Position numbers and translations under genes: made by a program. A stretch of DNA of 64,000 nucleotides from CAYTPI01 sp964439625 (lineage in GTDB: Bacteria > Chloroflexota > Anaerolineae > Aggregatilineales > UBA3940), in assembly GCA_964439625.1 (NCBI GenBank), contig CAYTPI010000011.1, positions 1 through 64,000 of the forward strand, in the 5' to 3' direction. The notes beneath the pieces were generated by a model. It was not told the DNA's origin and did not search any database. It saw only the letters and a program-made list of their open reading frames with translations. This document shows positions 7,656 through 16,328 of the stretch, piece by piece. How positions within the stretch are numbered: the first letter of the stretch is position 1; each line of letters begins with the position of its first letter.

Positions 7656-8582
7656 CTACCCTTCGCTTCTGTGCACCGCACCACGGATTGCATCCGGATC
7701 AGTATTGTGGTCAGTAAGCCACTGTTTAAACTCAGACTGAACAGCAGCGACACCCTCAACCCCGGAGCGAACCGCAACCGACGCCAGACCGACCGCATCC
7801 GCACCTGCCATCAGCATTTCGACCGCGTGAACGCCTTGCGTAACCCCACCCGTACCAAGAATTGGCACATCAGCGAAAGCCTTACGCAGTTCATAGACCA
7901 TGCGAACGGCAATCGGGCGGACTGCCTGCCCAGACACACCACCAACGCGATTGGTGATCACAGGTGTGCGCGTTTCGGTATCGATCACCATACCCGGCAT
8001 CGTGTTAGAAGCCGTCAGTATATCGGCACCCGCCGCAATAACGCCCGCAGCAATTTCCAGTAAGTTCGGGACATTAGGCGCCAGCTTGACCGCCATCATG
8101 CAACCTAAGGCTTCACGGGCGGCGGCAGTCGCTTCTGCGGCGGCGGTTGCATCCGTCGCAAATGGAATGCCAAAGTCATGCTCAACGTTCGGGCAAGAGA
8201 TGTTGACCTCGACAATATCGGGATCTGCTTGTGCCAGCATCGAGCCGACTTCGCCGAAGTTCCGAGCCGTCTCGCCGAACATACTGACGATCAAAATGAC
8301 GTTATCTTCAGCCAGTTTTTGCTTCATCTCACGAATAAACGGCACTGCTGCTTCTGCCCCAATGTTGTTCAAACCAACCGCGTTGATCAAACCATCACCC
8401 CAATCATAGATGCGCGGCTCCGGGTGCCCGTCTCGCGGGCGAGGGCCAAATGAATTAGTCGTTGCGGCCCCGATGCCAGCCATCGCATAATCAATGATGT
8501 GCCTGTACCATGGGCCAGCCGCTAACACCACCGGCGAGCGCAGCGTTAGCGTGCCAAGCTGTGTTTGCAGGTCGATGCTCAT
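7656..8582 (-). CDS. pyrD: Dihydroorotate dehydrogenase, class 1
   Basis: This enzyme oxidises dihydroorotate to orotate, the fourth step of pyrimidine synthesis, and binds FMN. Seen: the EVNISCPN motif, whose cysteine is the catalytic base of class 1 enzymes (class 2 uses serine), MAVKLAPN with the FMN lysine, ILGTGGV and the GADAVGLAS phosphate site. The start chosen is MSIDLQ, whose ATG overlaps the pyrE stop (ATGA); an upstream ATG would add seven residues. No pyrK electron-transfer subunit is adjacent, so either it lies elsewhere or the enzyme is class 1A-like and uses fumarate or another acceptor. Confidence 0.9.
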   Translation of the reverse strand: MSIDLQTQLGTLTLRSPVVLAAGPWYRHIIDYAMAGIGAATTNSFGPRPRDGHPEPRIYDWGDGLINAVGLNNIGAEAAVPFIREMKQKLAEDNVILIVSMFGETARNFGEVGSMLAQADPDIVEVNISCPNVEHDFGIPFATDATAAAEATAAAREALGCMMAVKLAPNVPNLLEIAAGVIAAGADILTASNTMPGMVIDTETRTPVITNRVGGVSGQAVRPIAVRMVYELRKAFADVPILGTGGVTQGVHAVEMLMAGADAVGLASVAVRSGVEGVAAVQSEFKQWLTDHNTDPDAIRGAVHRSEG

Positions 8583-9196
8583 TGCAGGGCCTCTGCCAGC
8601 CATTGGTTGGCTTCGGCATGTTGTGTGACGGTTATGCGTTCAGCCTCAAGCAACACATCGAGCATCTCCGGGAGCGTCGTCAAGGCGTGGACGGTGAAGC
8701 CAGCCGCCTCCATCTGGGCTTGCCCACCCATACCTCGCTCCACGATGATGAACATATCTTTCACTACCAGCCCAGCTTCGCGCAAGGGTTCAGTAGCTTC
8801 TAGCTTGCTGCTCCCGGTTGAAAGCACATCGTCCACCAGCAGTACCTTCTCGCCCGCTGCATACAGCCCCTCGATTGGTTTCTTGGTACCGTGGTCTTTG
8901 GGTGGGCGTGGGTACAGCATCGGTTTGCCAGTCGAAAAGCTGAGTGCCGTACCAATCGGCAGCCCCGCCAGCGGAATCGCCGCCAACCGATCATACTTCA
9001 CGCCCCGCAGGTGTTCAGCCGCTAACAAGCCCAGGTCACTCAGCACTTCAGGGAAGGAGGCCAGCAAGCGCAAATCAACATAGACAGGCGAGGTTTTGCC
9101 GCTCTTCAACGTAAACGACCCAAACTTGATCATGGAATGGTCAAAGAGGGTCAGAATGAATTCGACTTTTTCATCTTTGGGTGGGTGAAACTTCAC
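8579..9196 (-). CDS. pyrE: Orotate phosphoribosyltransferase
   Basis: This enzyme converts orotate and PRPP to OMP. The PRPP-binding motif LLVDDVLSTGSS is clear (around residue 120), preceded by the variable loop with KDHGTKKPIEG and an N-terminal FTLKSGKTSPVYVDLR that matches the family (FxLxSGxxSxxYxD). The length, 205 residues, is normal. It overlaps pyrF upstream and pyrD downstream by four bases each, so the three enzymes are translationally coupled. Confidence 0.92.
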   Translation of the reverse strand: MKFHPPKDEKVEFILTLFDHSMIKFGSFTLKSGKTSPVYVDLRLLASFPEVLSDLGLLAAEHLRGVKYDRLAAIPLAGLPIGTALSFSTGKPMLYPRPPKDHGTKKPIEGLYAAGEKVLLVDDVLSTGSSKLEATEPLREAGLVVKDMFIIVERGMGGQAQMEAAGFTVHALTTLPEMLDVLLEAERITVTQHAEANQWLAEALQ

Positions 9197-10002
9197 GAAA
9201 CAACCTCTCGCTGGGCGTTAATCTGTTGTTGTAACTGCTCGGCAGCTTGGTAGGCCGCCTGTTGAAAGTCTGTTTGCGAACCAGAGGCATACAAAATTCC
9301 ACGGGATGAGTTGATCACCGGGCCAAGGCCATCGAGCGTCATGCCGTAGCGTACAGCGGCCTCAAGCGAACCGCCCTGCACGCCAATCCCTGGAATCAAG
9401 AAGGGTACGGACGGCACCTGCTGCCGCATTTCTTTGAGCGTCTCAGGTTGGGTGGCCCCCACCACCAGCCCCAGTGATCTGTCCACAGGTTGCTGCCACT
9501 CGGCGACTAGTGCGGTGATGTGCTGGTAGAGCATGGGCTCAGTCGCGGTTTGAACAGCATCTGAGCCTGCATTCGATGTTCGCCCAAGCACGAACAACCC
9601 TTTGCCTGGGTAGGCCGCTAACATTGGTTGGATTGCATCGGCCCCAACATACGGGCTGACGGTCAGCGCATCGACGCCGAAATGCTCGAAGGCCATCTGC
9701 CCATACAAGCGCTGCGTATTACCGATGTCACCGAACTTGGCATCCAAGATGATGGGAATGTCACTGGGGACTTCAGCCAGCACTTTTTCTAATGCGCGAA
9801 TCCCTCCTGACCCATGCGCCAAAAAGAAAGCGAGGTTGGGTTTGTAGGCTGATGCAATCGAAGCGGTGGCGCGGATAATACAGATACAAAAAGCCTCGAT
9901 GGTGAAAGGCTTCGGGATGCGTGCTCGGTCAGGGTCTAACCCAACGCACACCCAACTGTTCTGCTTCTGCTGTGCTGACCGCAGTTTCTCGATGAAGGCC
10001 AC
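9193..10002 (-). CDS. pyrF: Orotidine 5'-phosphate decarboxylase, type 2
   Basis: This enzyme decarboxylates OMP to UMP. The N-terminal VCVGLDPD and the catalytic DAKFGDIGNT (Asp-x-Lys-x-x-Asp) are present. Length (269 residues) and the SPYVGADAIQPML segment fit the type 2 (PyrF-long) subfamily. The residue after the catalytic lysine is Phe, where Arg is usual in this subfamily. The gene begins two bases after the pyrB stop. Confidence 0.92.
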   Translation of the reverse strand: MAFIEKLRSAQQKQNSWVCVGLDPDRARIPKPFTIEAFCICIIRATASIASAYKPNLAFFLAHGSGGIRALEKVLAEVPSDIPIILDAKFGDIGNTQRLYGQMAFEHFGVDALTVSPYVGADAIQPMLAAYPGKGLFVLGRTSNAGSDAVQTATEPMLYQHITALVAEWQQPVDRSLGLVVGATQPETLKEMRQQVPSVPFLIPGIGVQGGSLEAAVRYGMTLDGLGPVINSSRGILYASGSQTDFQQAAYQAAEQLQQQINAQREVVS

Positions 10003-10004
10003 GC

Positions 10005-10973
10005 CTATATCCGTTCTTTACCAAGCACACCTGCCAGCACCGCCATTCGTACAAATAAGCCATTCTGCACTTGGCGGAAGTAAGCGGCACGCGGGTCTTC
10101 ATCGACTTCAATAACGATCTCACCCACGCGCGGGAAGGGGTGCATCACAATAGTGTGTTTCTGCGCTTTACTGAGTATATCTGGCGTGATGATGTAATAG
10201 TACTTCATGCGCTCATAGTCATCTAAGTCAGTGAAGCGTTCCTTCTGCACCCGTGTCACATAGAGTACGTCAACCGCGTCAATCACATCATCGAGGCTCT
10301 CATGCTCAGAGTATTTAATACTAGCCGCATCGAGTTCACTACGGATTTCCTCTGGAAGACGTAGTAACTTTGGTGACACGAAGCGAAAGGTGACATCCGG
10401 GTTTTGCATCAACAAACGGGTTACAGAATGGACTGTCCGCCCGAACAACAGATCCCCGATCAGGGCAATCGAGATGTTGTTTAAGCGGCCCAATTCACGC
10501 TTGATTGTATAAGCATCTAGCAGGGCTTGGGTCGGGTGCTCGCCGACACCGTCGCCAGCATTGATAATCGGCTTGCTGGCCCAGTAGGCGGCTTCTTTTG
10601 CCGCACCGACTTCATAATGCCGCAGTACAATGACGTCGGCGTAACATTCGAGGGTTCGGACTGTATCACCCAGCGATTCACCTTTGCTGACGGAGGAATA
10701 CGTTACGGAGTTAATCGGGATGACCTGCCCACCGAGGCGCATCATTGCACCCATAAACGACGAACTGGTGCGGGTGCTGGGTTCGTAGAAGAGGTTCGCC
10801 ATAATCTTGCCTTGCAGCAAGTCGGCGGAACCAAAACGCTCGACCAACACGCGCATCTCATCCGCCAGATGAAAGACATGGTCAAGCAAAGCTGGGCTAA
10901 ACTGCTTTACGGATATGATATCTTGCCCCGCCAAACTTGTGACGGGTGTATTTTCGGCCCCATTCGACTGCAT
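10005..10973 (-). CDS. pyrB: Aspartate carbamoyltransferase catalytic subunit
   Basis: This enzyme joins carbamoyl phosphate and aspartate. The carbamoyl-phosphate site FYEPSTRTSSSF, the VSKGESLGDT loop (Ser/Lys donated across subunits), and HPTQALLDAYTI are all present; length is 322 residues. It is the first gene of the pyrB-pyrF-pyrE-pyrD-bactofilin unit. No pyrI regulatory subunit, pyrC or carAB is nearby, so the first and third steps must be encoded elsewhere. I saw no PyrR-type attenuator in the 84 bases upstream. Confidence 0.93.
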   Translation of the reverse strand: MQSNGAENTPVTSLAGQDIISVKQFSPALLDHVFHLADEMRVLVERFGSADLLQGKIMANLFYEPSTRTSSSFMGAMMRLGGQVIPINSVTYSSVSKGESLGDTVRTLECYADVIVLRHYEVGAAKEAAYWASKPIINAGDGVGEHPTQALLDAYTIKRELGRLNNISIALIGDLLFGRTVHSVTRLLMQNPDVTFRFVSPKLLRLPEEIRSELDAASIKYSEHESLDDVIDAVDVLYVTRVQKERFTDLDDYERMKYYYIITPDILSKAQKHTIVMHPFPRVGEIVIEVDEDPRAAYFRQVQNGLFVRMAVLAGVLGKERI

Positions 10974-11044
10974 CGCTCACATTTCCCTGTGTATTCCCAG
11001 TCAGATGAGTTGACTTTAGTACAGCATCAGGTTGATTGCCAGCG

Positions 11045-11062
11045 CATAACATGCTTGTTATG
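11045..11062 (-). other. Perfect 7-bp inverted repeat at the end of the PBP gene
   Basis: CATAACA and TGTTATG flank a 4-base loop and span the stop codon of the PBP1A gene, just ahead of pyrB. There is no T-run after it, so it is at best a weak terminator or an mRNA-stabilising hairpin between the two units. Confidence 0.35.
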
Positions 11063-14000
11063 GCGTCAGCGGGTCGGCACTTTCTGGCGGAAACGTCGGT
11101 GTGGGCGGCGGTGGCTCACTCAGTACGACAAAGGGCACATCGTATGGGTCAACAAAGTTGCCATCGGAGCCGACCAACGCCAACCGCAGCCAGTATTGAC
11201 CGGGTTCAAGCGCCCCAGAGAAAAGCACTTCAAGCTCGCCATCCCGCACAGTCTCTGTGTGCGTCTCACCGATTGTCAACCATTCTGTTGGTTGAGCACC
11301 ACGTCCAAGTTCCACCTTATAAAATTGGATGTCACTGCCAAAGCTGGCTGTGCCAAGAATCGGAATGGTGCCGTAGACCCCCTGACCCGGCTCTGGATAG
11401 TCAATGCGGTAGGTTGATCCAGTTTCCTCATCAAAGTCTGATTGCTCTTCATCAAACTCAAAAAGTGAGGCAAGTTCTTCAACGGCACTGCTACAGGCAA
11501 AACCCGGCACAATCGGCACGCCGTTTTCCACGGCCCAGTTACGCGCTCGGATAGCATCATCAGGGCGCTCGGGTGCAGCAATAAATATTTGCTCTTGCAC
11601 AGCACCCGGCTCGTAGGCTTGGTTCACTTCGCAGTAACGCGGGGGCAGCACAAGCTGATCGTCATCTTGTCCGCTGTTAGTTTGTAGCAGTTCAGAGACA
11701 GCCGCCCGGGCAGTTTCATCGAGGAGCAGCACAGTGAGCACAAAGATGTCTGGTTCAATCTCTTCTAGACGTGGCGCTGCACGCTCCACCACATCGCCAC
11801 CCTCGTCGTCATCATCTTCCAATGGCGGGAAGGTCGGCTCTGGCAAGGGGGTAGCGGTTGGGTCATCCAAGGCAGCGCGCTCTGCTGCCGTCAAAATGCG
11901 GAACCATTCGTTACGCTCGGATGGACAGCCATCTTCTGCTAGTATCGGGTCAGTGAGCGACTGCAACTGACAGACTGCCCGCTGTTCCAGATCGGCAGGC
12001 GGTGCATACCAGTCGCGCAGTGGCGGGGTATTTGGCTCTTGCAGAATTGGGGTCAGTGCTTCATCAGCATAGACCGCTTCCATATAGGCATTCCAGATCG
12101 GCGCGGCACCCGTTAAACCAGAGACATCGTCTGCCATTGGCGAGTTATCTGTGTTGCCCGTCCATACACCAACCAAGAGATGCGGCGTATAGCCGATTGT
12201 CCAGTTATCCCGAAAGTCGTTGGTAGTGCCTGTCTTTGCCGCCGATAGGAACGATGTTAGCAGAGGTGAATTGGTGCCCATGGCAGGCGTGCGCGCACCA
12301 TTATCGGACAGAATATCACTGATGATGTACGCAATCCGCGGGTCGAGCACGGGTTCATCCGGTTCCGTTTGGGCTTGGTAAATGATCTCACCATTGCGAT
12401 CTTCAATTCGGCTGATTAAGTGGGGCTCAATATAGTACCCACCCGTTGCAAACAACCCATAGGAAGCCGTCATCTCTAACGGAGTGACCTCACCACCGCC
12501 AAGCGTCAATGAGAGACCATATTGCAGCGGATCATCTCCTAGACTCTCAATCCCCGCTCGCTGGCTGAATTCAAGTAGTTCGGCAATTCCGACGTCACGC
12601 ATCAACGTGACAGCGGGAATGTTGTAGGAATTCGCCAGTGCATCTCGCAGGCGCTGCGGCCCGTGGAAGCGTTCATCATAGTTGACGGGTTCGTAAGGCT
12701 CGTCCCCTGCAATCTCATATGCCATCGGGACATCCCAGACGATATCAGCGGCAGTCCAACCTTGTTCCATCGCCACAGCATATGTGAGGGCTTTCATAGT
12801 ACTGCCTGGTTGCTGCGGTGACAGCAACACATTGACGTTGCCATCAATCGATTGGTCTTCGTAGTCAACGCTGCCAAGCATCGCTAAGACTTCGCCCGTT
12901 GTCGGCTTTATAGCGACCAAAGCAGCATTGCTCATATTGAATGCTTCACCAAACTCAGCGATCTGGGCTTGGGCGATCTCTTCTGCCAACCGTTGATAAT
13001 CAAGGTTAATCGTGGTGTAAACGTCTAGACCACCCAAGGCCAACACGGATGGGTCAATGCCAGTCTCTTCGACTAACTGCCGCCGGACTTCAACCGTGAA
13101 GTGCGGTGCTACCAGCGGAATGTCTGGGTCGGCAAGGTCAGCGGTGGAGGTTAGGGTTTCAGCAAAAGCACCATCCGCTTCAGCCTGAGTCAGATAGCCG
13201 TGGCGCACCATCAAGTCGAGCACTTGGCGCTGCCGGTTTTTTGCTAATTCAAAGTTGGTGTACGGGTCCCAGTTCGCCGGTGATTGGGGCAACCCCGCCA
13301 GGAAGGCTGATTCAGCGAGAGTCAATTCTGAGGCTTGCTTATCGAAGTAGACATCCGCCGCACCGCCAATCCCATAGGCAAGGTTGCCGTAATAAGTGAC
13401 GTTCAAATACAGTGCCAGAATATCTTCTTTGCTGTATTGCTGAGTCATCACCCAGGCAAGGGCGGCCTCTTTGAGCTTGCGGCGCAGTGTCTGCTCGCTG
13501 CGCTCAGCTGGGTCGAAAACAATGTTGCGCACCAACTGCTGCGTGATCGTGCTGCCACCAGAGACAATCTCCCCTTCTTGATACCATTCCAACGCCGCCC
13601 GCCCAATTGACTCTGGGTCGAAGCCGGGGTTCTCGTAGAAAGTATCATCTTCAGTCGCAATAGTTGCTGATTGTAGGGCAAGGGCAATCTCCGTAAGCGG
13701 CACTTCATCACGCCGACCTTGGTCGAAAACTTCATACAGCAGGTTGCCGTTCCGGTCATAAATGCGCGTAGTCTCAAAGTTTTCAACGCCTTCAAGTGTT
13801 GCCAGCCGATCAAGATCAGCTTCAAGTTCAGTTGAAAGAGAATTATAAACGACCACCAACCCAATGATGATAACGGCAGCAAGCGCTGCAACAGAAATGG
13901 CGGCGATCGAGAGAAATGTTTGCAGGCAGCCAAACGCTTTACCCAAGCGCTTCCCCCACTTACTCCCACGTCGGCTGACTGGTCGGGAAACCGGACGATT

Positions 14001-14099
14001 ATTCTCTACTGTACTCAGGTCAGGGCGTTCAGCCGGGAAGGTATTCTCATCATACGGATAAGGATGTGGCTGATTTGTTTCGGTTGTATCGTCCCACAC
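11058..14099 (-). CDS. Bifunctional penicillin-binding protein, class A (PBP1A)
   Basis: This is a membrane-anchored peptidoglycan synthase. A basic cytoplasmic N-terminus and one transmembrane helix (about residues 60-82) precede a GT51 glycosyltransferase domain with ATEDDTFYENPGFD and GGSTITQQLVRN. The transpeptidase domain follows with SxxK in PGSTMKALTY, SxN in NSYN and KTGT in AAKTGTTND. After the enzyme core there are about 350 extra residues: a Pro/Asp/Glu-rich linker, then a beta-sandwich-like region with ILGTASFGSDIQFYKVELG and a proline-rich tail. Such an extension may bind wall or surface polymers. The glycosyltransferase motif has Asn where His is common after the phenylalanine. 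Confidence 0.93.
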   Translation of the reverse strand: MWDDTTETNQPHPYPYDENTFPAERPDLSTVENNRPVSRPVSRRGSKWGKRLGKAFGCLQTFLSIAAISVAALAAVIIIGLVVVYNSLSTELEADLDRLATLEGVENFETTRIYDRNGNLLYEVFDQGRRDEVPLTEIALALQSATIATEDDTFYENPGFDPESIGRAALEWYQEGEIVSGGSTITQQLVRNIVFDPAERSEQTLRRKLKEAALAWVMTQQYSKEDILALYLNVTYYGNLAYGIGGAADVYFDKQASELTLAESAFLAGLPQSPANWDPYTNFELAKNRQRQVLDLMVRHGYLTQAEADGAFAETLTSTADLADPDIPLVAPHFTVEVRRQLVEETGIDPSVLALGGLDVYTTINLDYQRLAEEIAQAQIAEFGEAFNMSNAALVAIKPTTGEVLAMLGSVDYEDQSIDGNVNVLLSPQQPGSTMKALTYAVAMEQGWTAADIVWDVPMAYEIAGDEPYEPVNYDERFHGPQRLRDALANSYNIPAVTLMRDVGIAELLEFSQRAGIESLGDDPLQYGLSLTLGGGEVTPLEMTASYGLFATGGYYIEPHLISRIEDRNGEIIYQAQTEPDEPVLDPRIAYIISDILSDNGARTPAMGTNSPLLTSFLSAAKTGTTNDFRDNWTIGYTPHLLVGVWTGNTDNSPMADDVSGLTGAAPIWNAYMEAVYADEALTPILQEPNTPPLRDWYAPPADLEQRAVCQLQSLTDPILAEDGCPSERNEWFRILTAAERAALDDPTATPLPEPTFPPLEDDDDEGGDVVERAAPRLEEIEPDIFVLTVLLLDETARAAVSELLQTNSGQDDDQLVLPPRYCEVNQAYEPGAVQEQIFIAAPERPDDAIRARNWAVENGVPIVPGFACSSAVEELASLFEFDEEQSDFDEETGSTYRIDYPEPGQGVYGTIPILGTASFGSDIQFYKVELGRGAQPTEWLTIGETHTETVRDGELEVLFSGALEPGQYWLRLALVGSDGNFVDPYDVPFVVLSEPPPPTPTFPPESADPLTP

Positions 14100-14139
14100 A
14101 GAATGTCACCATTACGCTTGGCTACCAGTGAATGAGCGC

Positions 14140-14307
14140 ATTCTACCATGGCTTATACAACTACAACACTACCAACCAAATGGTGAACACAAGGCATCAA
14201 AACCTATCGTTTTTGGTAGGTTAGACCCAAGATCAGCAGTTATTCTGTAGAAAACACATTAACTTTAGGACCCATGGATGTAACTGGCATCCCATTTGTG
14301 GTAGAAT
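14140..14307. promoter_or_regulatory. Divergent promoter region between PBP1A and ftsH
   Basis: The 247-base gap carries a TAGAAT hexamer on each strand: 14302-14307 towards ftsH and the complement of 14140-14145 towards the PBP gene. Both are placed as -10 elements at plausible distances from their genes. No convincing -35 hexamers are visible. I see no other feature in this gap. Confidence 0.35.
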
Positions 14308-14346
14308 CGCGTCACTCTTTAAATATGGTGGAAGTGAACGAGTTCG

Positions 14347-16263
14347 GTGAATAACAATAACAACAACTCTGGCAATGACCAGAATCAAGCCGGAAACGGT
14401 TCGCCTAACTGGTCACGGGGCATTCTGATTGTCGCTCTGTTGATCTTTCTGTTTATAGGCTTCGTTTTCGTGTGGGGTGGTATCAATACGCCAGGTGAAG
14501 AGATCACGCTGGCAGAGTTCGCCACTCTAGTTCAGAGTGATCAAGTCGATTCTGTAACGGTAAACAATGATGAAGTCACAATTACGCTGACCGATGGTAC
14601 CCAGAAAATTACACGTACCGAACCTGGCTATAGCGTATTAGAGTCCCTGACGTTTCTTGGCGTCAGCCCTGAGCGGCTCGCCAATTTACAGCTCACGGCT
14701 GAAGGGCCAGGTTTCTTTGCCCAGCCAGCAGCAACATTCTTGTTGTATTTCTTACCAATCTTGATCATTGGTTGGTTCGTCATCACGATGATGCGCTCTA
14801 TGCGCAGCGGTCAAGATCAGGCTATGAGCTTTGGTCGCAGTAAAGCCAAGATGATCAATATTGACACCCCAGTCGTCACGTTTGATGACGTGGCTGGCGT
14901 CGAAGAGTCAAAGCAGGAACTACAAGAAGTCGTCGAGTTCCTTCGGGAGCCTGAGAAGTTCATACGGCTAGGTGCGCGTGTACCGAAGGGTGTCTTGATG
15001 ATCGGCCCTCCTGGTACCGGTAAGACGCTCCTGGCCCGTGCCGTTGCTGGTGAAGCTGGTGTTCCTTTCATGAGTATCTCAGGCTCTGAATTCGTTGAGA
15101 TGTTTGTGGGTGTTGGTGCTAGCCGCGTCCGCGACCTATTTAACAAAGCCAAGCAGGTTGCGCCTTGCATCATTTTCATTGACGAAATTGACGCCGTCGG
15201 TCGCATGCGTGGCACTGGTCTTGGTGGTGGTCACGACGAGCGCGAACAAACCCTCAACCAGATTTTGGTTGAAATGGATGGCTTCGATAATGACACCAAC
15301 ATCATTATCATTGCCGCCACGAACCGCGCTGACGTCCTTGACCCAGCGCTGATGCGCCCCGGTCGCTTTGACCGTAAGGTATTCATCACCCGCCCAGACG
15401 TTGCAGGCCGCGAGAAGATTTTGGAAGTACATACCCGTGGCAAGCCGCTGGAGCCAGATGTTGACCTGAAGGTAATCGCTAAAATTACCCCCGGCTTCTC
15501 CGGCGCTGACCTTGAAAACCTTGTTAATGAGGCGGCTATCTTTAGTGCTCGCCGAGGTAAAGCAGCATTGGGTAACGTTGAATTCCAAGATGCAATGGAA
15601 AAGATCGTGATGGGGCCGGAACGCCGCTCCCGCGTAATTTCACCTAATGAGAAAGAGATCGTCGCTTACCATGAGGCCGGGCACGCCGTGGTGATGTATC
15701 ACCTCGAGCACGCTGATCCAATCCAAAAGATCACGATTATCCCGCGGGGTATGGCTGGTGGTTACGTGATGCCTCTACCGGAAAGTCAAGATAGCTCCTT
15801 GCATTCGCGAGAATACCTGACCGACCGCATCGTTGGTGCGCTCGGTGGGCGCGCCGCTGAAGAGATCATTTTCGAGCGCATCACAACCGGTGCCAGCAAC
15901 GACCTTGAACAGTGCAGCAATATCGCACAGGCGATGGTCACGCGCTATGGTATGAGCAACAAAGTTGGCCTGCGCGTTTACGGTGATGACCCAAATATGA
16001 TCTTCCTGGGCCGCTCAATCGGCGAATCAAAGGATTACAGCGACGGCACCGCCCAAGCAATAGATGAGGAAATCAAGCGCATCATCGATGAGTCCTATAA
16101 CCGTGCCAAGCAAATCATCACGGATAACCGTCAGCAGATCGACAAGCTAGCTGAAACCTTGCTCGAAGTCGAAACACTCGACAGGGCACAGTTTGAAGCC
16201 CTGATGGAAGGCCGTGGCGAAGAGCCACAGTCAGAGGCTGAGCCTGAGCCATCCATGGACTAA
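14347..16263 (+). CDS. ftsH: ATP-dependent zinc metalloprotease FtsH
   Basis: This is a membrane-bound AAA+ protease that degrades misfolded membrane proteins and regulators. An Asn-rich N-terminus is followed by TM1 (about residues 26-45), an extracytoplasmic domain and TM2 (about residues 125-148). Then come Walker A GPPGTGKT, Walker B FIDEIDAVGR, the SRH with RPGRFDR, and the zinc protease motif HEAGH. Length is 638 residues, normal for the family. The start is a GTG, with a purine-rich GGTGGAAG upstream. A strong terminator follows the gene, which is monocistronic. Confidence 0.97.
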   Translation: MNNNNNNSGNDQNQAGNGSPNWSRGILIVALLIFLFIGFVFVWGGINTPGEEITLAEFATLVQSDQVDSVTVNNDEVTITLTDGTQKITRTEPGYSVLESLTFLGVSPERLANLQLTAEGPGFFAQPAATFLLYFLPILIIGWFVITMMRSMRSGQDQAMSFGRSKAKMINIDTPVVTFDDVAGVEESKQELQEVVEFLREPEKFIRLGARVPKGVLMIGPPGTGKTLLARAVAGEAGVPFMSISGSEFVEMFVGVGASRVRDLFNKAKQVAPCIIFIDEIDAVGRMRGTGLGGGHDEREQTLNQILVEMDGFDNDTNIIIIAATNRADVLDPALMRPGRFDRKVFITRPDVAGREKILEVHTRGKPLEPDVDLKVIAKITPGFSGADLENLVNEAAIFSARRGKAALGNVEFQDAMEKIVMGPERRSRVISPNEKEIVAYHEAGHAVVMYHLEHADPIQKITIIPRGMAGGYVMPLPESQDSSLHSREYLTDRIVGALGGRAAEEIIFERITTGASNDLEQCSNIAQAMVTRYGMSNKVGLRVYGDDPNMIFLGRSIGESKDYSDGTAQAIDEEIKRIIDESYNRAKQIITDNRQQIDKLAETLLEVETLDRAQFEALMEGRGEEPQSEAEPEPSMD

Positions 16264-16285
16264 CGTCTAAATTATTTCAACAATG

Positions 16286-16322
16286 AAAAAAGAGTGTGCG
16301 CAGTGAAGCGCGCACTCTTTTT
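16286..16322 (+). terminator. Rho-independent terminator, bidirectional
   Basis: An A6 run, the stem GAGTGTGCGC/GCGCGCACTC (one G-T pair) with a 6-base loop, and a T5 run. The symmetrical A/T tracts mean it can serve both ftsH and the convergent glycosyltransferase gene. Confidence 0.9.
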
Positions 16323-16328
16323 GTTTGG

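Noticed and set aside
10527..11417. 296-codon plus-strand open frame across pyrB and the PBP gene end
   Set aside because: It spans two real genes and their gap in antisense, has no recognisable domain and no ribosome-binding site.
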